Source: Rhizobium sp. BK650 (GTDB taxonomy: Bacteria; Pseudomonadota; Alphaproteobacteria; Rhizobiales; Rhizobiaceae). From it: a stretch of 64,000 nucleotides of DNA. Under the pieces are notes generated by a model. That model did no database searches. It saw only the letters and a program-made list of their open reading frames with translations, and was not told where the DNA came from. Below, piece after piece: positions 60,961-64,000 of the stretch; the stretch's first letter is position 1; each line of letters opens with the position of its first letter. The stretch spans positions 248,001 to 312,000 of the forward strand of contig NZ_JACIBK010000002.1 of assembly GCF_014195325.1 (NCBI RefSeq), given 5' to 3'. Position numbers and translations under genes: made by a program.

Positions 60961-62544
60961 TCAGATAATGGCAGCTTCCCGTGTCAGCCGTTCCTCGATG
61001 CGCTCAAGCGAGCCGAGCGCAAAGAAATCGTCGAAGGAGGCGATCGGCGCCTGCTCGATCAGCTTGGAGAGGAAGTCATCTGAGCCGAGTTCCTCTTCGA
61101 TCGCCTCGACTTCAGCAGATAGTGGCCGGTCGACCGTATAGAAGGCGGCATGTTTGCGCACGATTTCGTAGAGCATGCCGGCTACACCCTTCGGCGTGTC
61201 GCCGATAATATCAATCGCCTGCGCAGAAAGCAGGGCTTCGAGTGCGGCCAGGCGCTTCAGCGCTCGCATCTGCCGGTCGAAACGTTCGATGACGAGCGGC
61301 AGGAAGGCCGCCTCGTCCTCCAGGCCTGCTGCAACGACAAGCGACTGCGCCGAAACCGGGTTCGACATGGATAGAACACGTGAGAAGATTTCACCGGCGA
61401 GCTTGATGATGGGGCCGAAGCCTGTGGCGATGCGGCCCGGCGGCACGAGATTGACCGGCAGATCGCGGCGCTGACCGTTGCCGAGCAAGACGCAGCGGTT
61501 GAAGGCGTTGCGCGCCGCATGCGCCATGCAAAGCGCCGCTGATTCCAGCAGGATCGTTACATCGAGCGGCAGCGAGCCGCCCGAGGTCATTACCCGCCCC
61601 TCGACGACAACGGGATTGTCGTCTGAACGGCCCGTGGCAGCAAGGATCTTGTGACCGGTCGACAACAGGTTCTCGATAACGGCACCGAAGACCTGAGCGA
61701 TCATGCGCAGGCTGAGCGCATCCTGCACATGGGTCGCGACAGGCCATTCCCAATCTTCCGATGCATTGCAAAGCCAGGAGCCGATCAGTGCCTCGCGCGC
61801 CGTACCGACATGGCGCACGGCCCGCCAGGGGTCGCGCGAAGCGCCGAGCGCACCTGACGCCATCATGCCGGTCGCGAGCAGCACGCGGATCGAGGCAGCC
61901 GCATTGCGTGTCGTCTCGGCGGCCGCGGCAAAGCTGACGGCATTGACGCTGAGCGAGGCGAGGCTGTCACGCGGCGCCATCTTCACCGGCTCCATGCCAG
62001 CCGCCTGGAATGCTTCAGCCGCCTGCATGCGCTCCCCGCGATAGATCGCTTCGCCGACACCGGTCAGCACCGCGCCGATCTGGCCCATGAGACCGATATC
62101 CGCACAGCCGATGGAGCCGGTGCGGCGTACGACCGGAATGAGATCGGCCGAGAGCATCCGCATATAGGCTTCGATCAGGTCTGGCGTACAGCCGACCTGG
62201 CCCGTCAGCGCCGTGTTAACGCGCATCGCCATGGCATTGCGTACGACATTGCAGGAAAAGGGCGTGCCAGTGCCGAAATGGTGGGCGCGCACGAGGCCGA
62301 GATTGAAGGTCTCGAGATCTTCGGGCGACCATTCGACATCCTTCATGGCGCCGACACCCGTGGTTGCGCCGTAAACCGGCATGCCGGATTCGATGGCATC
62401 CTCGACGATCGAACGCGCAATCTTTACGCGCTGCATACCGATCTCAGACGCCCAAAGCGCAACCTTGCCGGAACCGATCCTCACCATCTCGGCAAAGCTG
62501 AAGGGCTGGCCGCTCAGTTCGATTCCGGGGCGTTCATGCTTCAT
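60961..62544 (-). CDS. HutH-like aromatic lyase lacking the MIO motif, probable ergothionase
   Basis: The 527-residue protein has the histidine/phenylalanine ammonia-lyase fold: MPVYGATTGVGAMKDVEWSP with Tyr58, the LLGNGQRRDLPVNL loop, and the helical C-terminal domain. At the site of the MIO-forming Ala-Ser-Gly it reads GSIGCADIG (143-151), so the electrophilic cofactor cannot form. Ergothionases are MIO-independent relatives that release trimethylamine, already a good leaving group, from ergothioneine to give thiourocanate. The following genes complete such a pathway. A GGAGATGAGCAC site, inside a palindrome, precedes the ATG. Hercynine or another betaine is the main alternative substrate. 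Confidence 0.82.
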   Translation of the reverse strand: MKHERPGIELSGQPFSFAEMVRIGSGKVALWASEIGMQRVKIARSIVEDAIESGMPVYGATTGVGAMKDVEWSPEDLETFNLGLVRAHHFGTGTPFSCNVVRNAMAMRVNTALTGQVGCTPDLIEAYMRMLSADLIPVVRRTGSIGCADIGLMGQIGAVLTGVGEAIYRGERMQAAEAFQAAGMEPVKMAPRDSLASLSVNAVSFAAAAETTRNAAASIRVLLATGMMASGALGASRDPWRAVRHVGTAREALIGSWLCNASEDWEWPVATHVQDALSLRMIAQVFGAVIENLLSTGHKILAATGRSDDNPVVVEGRVMTSGGSLPLDVTILLESAALCMAHAARNAFNRCVLLGNGQRRDLPVNLVPPGRIATGFGPIIKLAGEIFSRVLSMSNPVSAQSLVVAAGLEDEAAFLPLVIERFDRQMRALKRLAALEALLSAQAIDIIGDTPKGVAGMLYEIVRKHAAFYTVDRPLSAEVEAIEEELGSDDFLSKLIEQAPIASFDDFFALGSLERIEERLTREAAII

Positions 62545-62547
62545 GTG

Positions 62548-62567
62548 CTCATCTCCATGGAGGTGAG
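62548..62567 (-). promoter_or_regulatory. Near-perfect 20-bp palindrome covering the ribosome binding site of the catabolic operon
   Basis: CTCATCTCCATGGAGGTGAG has one mismatched pair. On the minus strand its 3' arm is the GGAG ribosome binding site, 8 bases before the lyase ATG. As RNA it makes an 8-bp hairpin with one mismatch and a CATG loop that would hide the site; as DNA it could be an operator. Confidence 0.5.
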
Positions 62568-62636
62568 ACTAAGCGAGCCTCACGTCTGGCGGGATATCCC
62601 AAATGCCGAACACATCATGCTTTTGCTGGTTCCCGA

Positions 62637-64000
62637 TCAGCTTATTGCCCAGGCAATATAGAGAAGCGTGAGCGCAATGATCCAGAGGGCGACTTTCGCG
62701 GAACGATTATGGCGCGCTTCCGCCTTGCCGATCGCCTCGGCGGTGTGATCATCGAAACGCAGCCCATGCTCGCTCATATGCAGAAGCTGATGGTGGAATT
62801 TCTCCGTCTGGGCGGCAATTTCAGGGGCGGCTTCGGCAAGCTTTACGGCCGCCTTCAGCCCGTCTTTGAGATCGGTGACGATACGCTTGGGGCCGAGATT
62901 GTTCTTGATCCAGTCGCCGACCACGGGCTCGGACGCCTTCCACATGTTGAAGCGAGGATTGAGCATGCGCGAAACGCCCTCGACGACGACCATCGTCTTC
63001 TGCAGCATCACGAGTTCCGGTCGCGTCTGCATGTCGAAGAGTTCCGTCACCTCGAAGAGCAGCGTTAAGAGCTTGCCCATGGAGATCGTCTCGGCCGGCT
63101 GACCGTGGATCGGCTCGCCGATCGCGCGGATCGCCTGGGCAAAGCTTTCGACATTGTGGTGGCCGGGCACATATCCTGCCTCGAAATGCACTTCCGCCAC
63201 CCGGATATAGTCGCGTGTGATGAAGCCGTAGAGGATTTCGGCAAGGAAGCGGCGTTCCTTCTTGCCGAGACGTCCGACGATACCCATGTCGACGGCGACG
63301 ATCATGCCGCCGGCATCGACGAAAAGGTTGCCCGGATGCATGTCGGCATGGAAAAAGCCGTCCCGCAGCGTGTGGCGCAGGAATGACTGGATCAGCGTAT
63401 CGGCAAGCGTGTTCAGATCGTGGCCGGCGGCCTTGAGCCCCTCGACGTCGGACATCTTGATGCCGTCGATCCACTCCATTGTGATGACGTCGCGGCCGGT
63501 GCGCTCCCAGTCCACTTTCGGCACCCGAAAGCCGGGATCCTTATCGGTATTTTCGGCGATCTCCGAAAGGGCGGCGGCCTCAAGGCGCAGGTCCATCTCC
63601 ACCTTGGTGGTCTGTTCCAGCGTCTTCGTCACCTCGACCGGTCGCAGGCGGCGGCTCGCCGGCATGAAGCGTTCCTGCATATGGGCGACGAGGTACATCG
63701 CCTCGATGTCATGGGCAAACCGTGCCCTGACACCCGGCCGCACGACCTTCACGGCGACCTTTTTTCGCCCTGCTGGTGTGTCGACCTCGGCCGGGTGCAC
63801 CTGCGCGATGGAGGCGGCGGCAATCGGATCGCCGAAGCTCGCATAGAGCTCCGAGATTGGCCGTCCGAGCGAGCCCTCGATATTGGCCTTGGCGGCAGAA
63901 GCCGGGAAGAAGGCCATCCGGTCCTGAAGCTGCGACAGGTCGTCGGCAAACTCGACGCCGACGACATCAGGACGCGTCGCGAGAAACTGGCCGATCTTCA
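62637..64000 (-). CDS. ubiB: Ubiquinone biosynthesis kinase-like protein UbiB (5' end outside window)
   Basis: About 454 C-terminal residues of UbiB (ABC1/ADCK family) are visible, entering from the right edge at the family KxGQ motif (KIGQFLATRPDVV). Further landmarks are AAASIAQVHPAEV (A-rich loop region), VITMEWIDGIKMSDVEG, DGFFHADMHPGNLFVDAGG (catalytic loop) and VAVDMGIVGRLGKKERRFLA (DFG-like DMG). A C-terminal membrane segment WIIALTLLYIAWA ends the protein. It is an ATPase-like factor needed for ubiquinone synthesis. It ends 92 bases before the catabolic operon on the same strand. Confidence 0.95.
   Translation of the reverse strand, partial: KIGQFLATRPDVVGVEFADDLSQLQDRMAFFPASAAKANIEGSLGRPISELYASFGDPIAAASIAQVHPAEVDTPAGRKKVAVKVVRPGVRARFAHDIEAMYLVAHMQERFMPASRRLRPVEVTKTLEQTTKVEMDLRLEAAALSEIAENTDKDPGFRVPKVDWERTGRDVITMEWIDGIKMSDVEGLKAAGHDLNTLADTLIQSFLRHTLRDGFFHADMHPGNLFVDAGGMIVAVDMGIVGRLGKKERRFLAEILYGFITRDYIRVAEVHFEAGYVPGHHNVESFAQAIRAIGEPIHGQPAETISMGKLLTLLFEVTELFDMQTRPELVMLQKTMVVVEGVSRMLNPRFNMWKASEPVVGDWIKNNLGPKRIVTDLKDGLKAAVKLAEAAPEIAAQTEKFHHQLLHMSEHGLRFDDHTAEAIGKAEARHNRSAKVALWIIALTLLYIAWAIS

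Noticed and set aside
55170..62544. Ordinary histidine utilisation (hut) cluster
   Set aside because: The lyase lacks the MIO-forming Ala-Ser-Gly, hutI, hutG and hutF are absent, and DUF917, hydantoinase and carbamoylase genes are interleaved.

Overview
The window reads as chromosomal DNA of an alphaproteobacterium of the Rhizobiaceae, most likely Rhizobium. The grounds are high-GC third positions, the rhizobial phospholipid N-methyltransferase gene pmtA close to dnaN, an Irr-like iron box before an imelysin gene, and two copies of a dispersed intergenic repeat of rhizobial type. No rRNA, tRNA, CRISPR array or intact insertion sequence was found. Most genes are densely packed core or metabolic genes on both strands.

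Layout. 1-4.4 kb: M29 aminopeptidase end, a divergent GST/MarR pair with a duplicated operator, ybaK, an ArsC-like reductase, an AspA/AstE-like hydrolase and a decaying 2H phosphoesterase. 4.4-8.3 kb: an accessory patch with an IS5-like remnant, an HxlR regulator, two NAD(P)-binding oxidoreductases and a DsbA-like protein, lying in front of guaA. 8.3-19.4 kb: guaA, mtnN, a thioesterase, a DUF2252 protein, then an imelysin / di-heme / imelysin / DUF1513 periplasmic metal operon, rsmB and a small RlpA-like protein. 19.7-31.8 kb: queG, uppP, a 50-residue exported cysteine peptide, an NDUFA9-like gene, pyrF, pmtA, dnaN, rsmI, yraN and gshB. 32-49 kb: comM, cysK, a LysE exporter, dps, an Lrp/EamA pair, dut, prfC, fused LysR and RidA gene remnants, otsA-otsB, a serine carboxypeptidase, an MFS/FadR pair, a 23-codon microgene and pirin. 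49-55 kb: a class II amidotransferase, coaBC, transporters, oxidoreductases, a LysR regulator and a GFA protein with a perfect 20-bp operator.

The most notable system is the minus-strand operon at 62.5-55.2 kb. It encodes a HutH-like lyase that lacks the Ala-Ser-Gly needed for the MIO cofactor, a cyclic amidohydrolase, an M20 carbamoylase, a DUF917 protein, a TfoX-domain protein and a urocanase homologue. Together these match ergothioneine catabolism: ergothioneine to thiourocanate plus trimethylamine, then thiohydantoin propionate, hydantoin propionate plus H2S, N-carbamoyl-glutamate and finally glutamate. A palindrome covers the ribosome binding site of its first gene. ubiB, cut by the window edge, lies just upstream.
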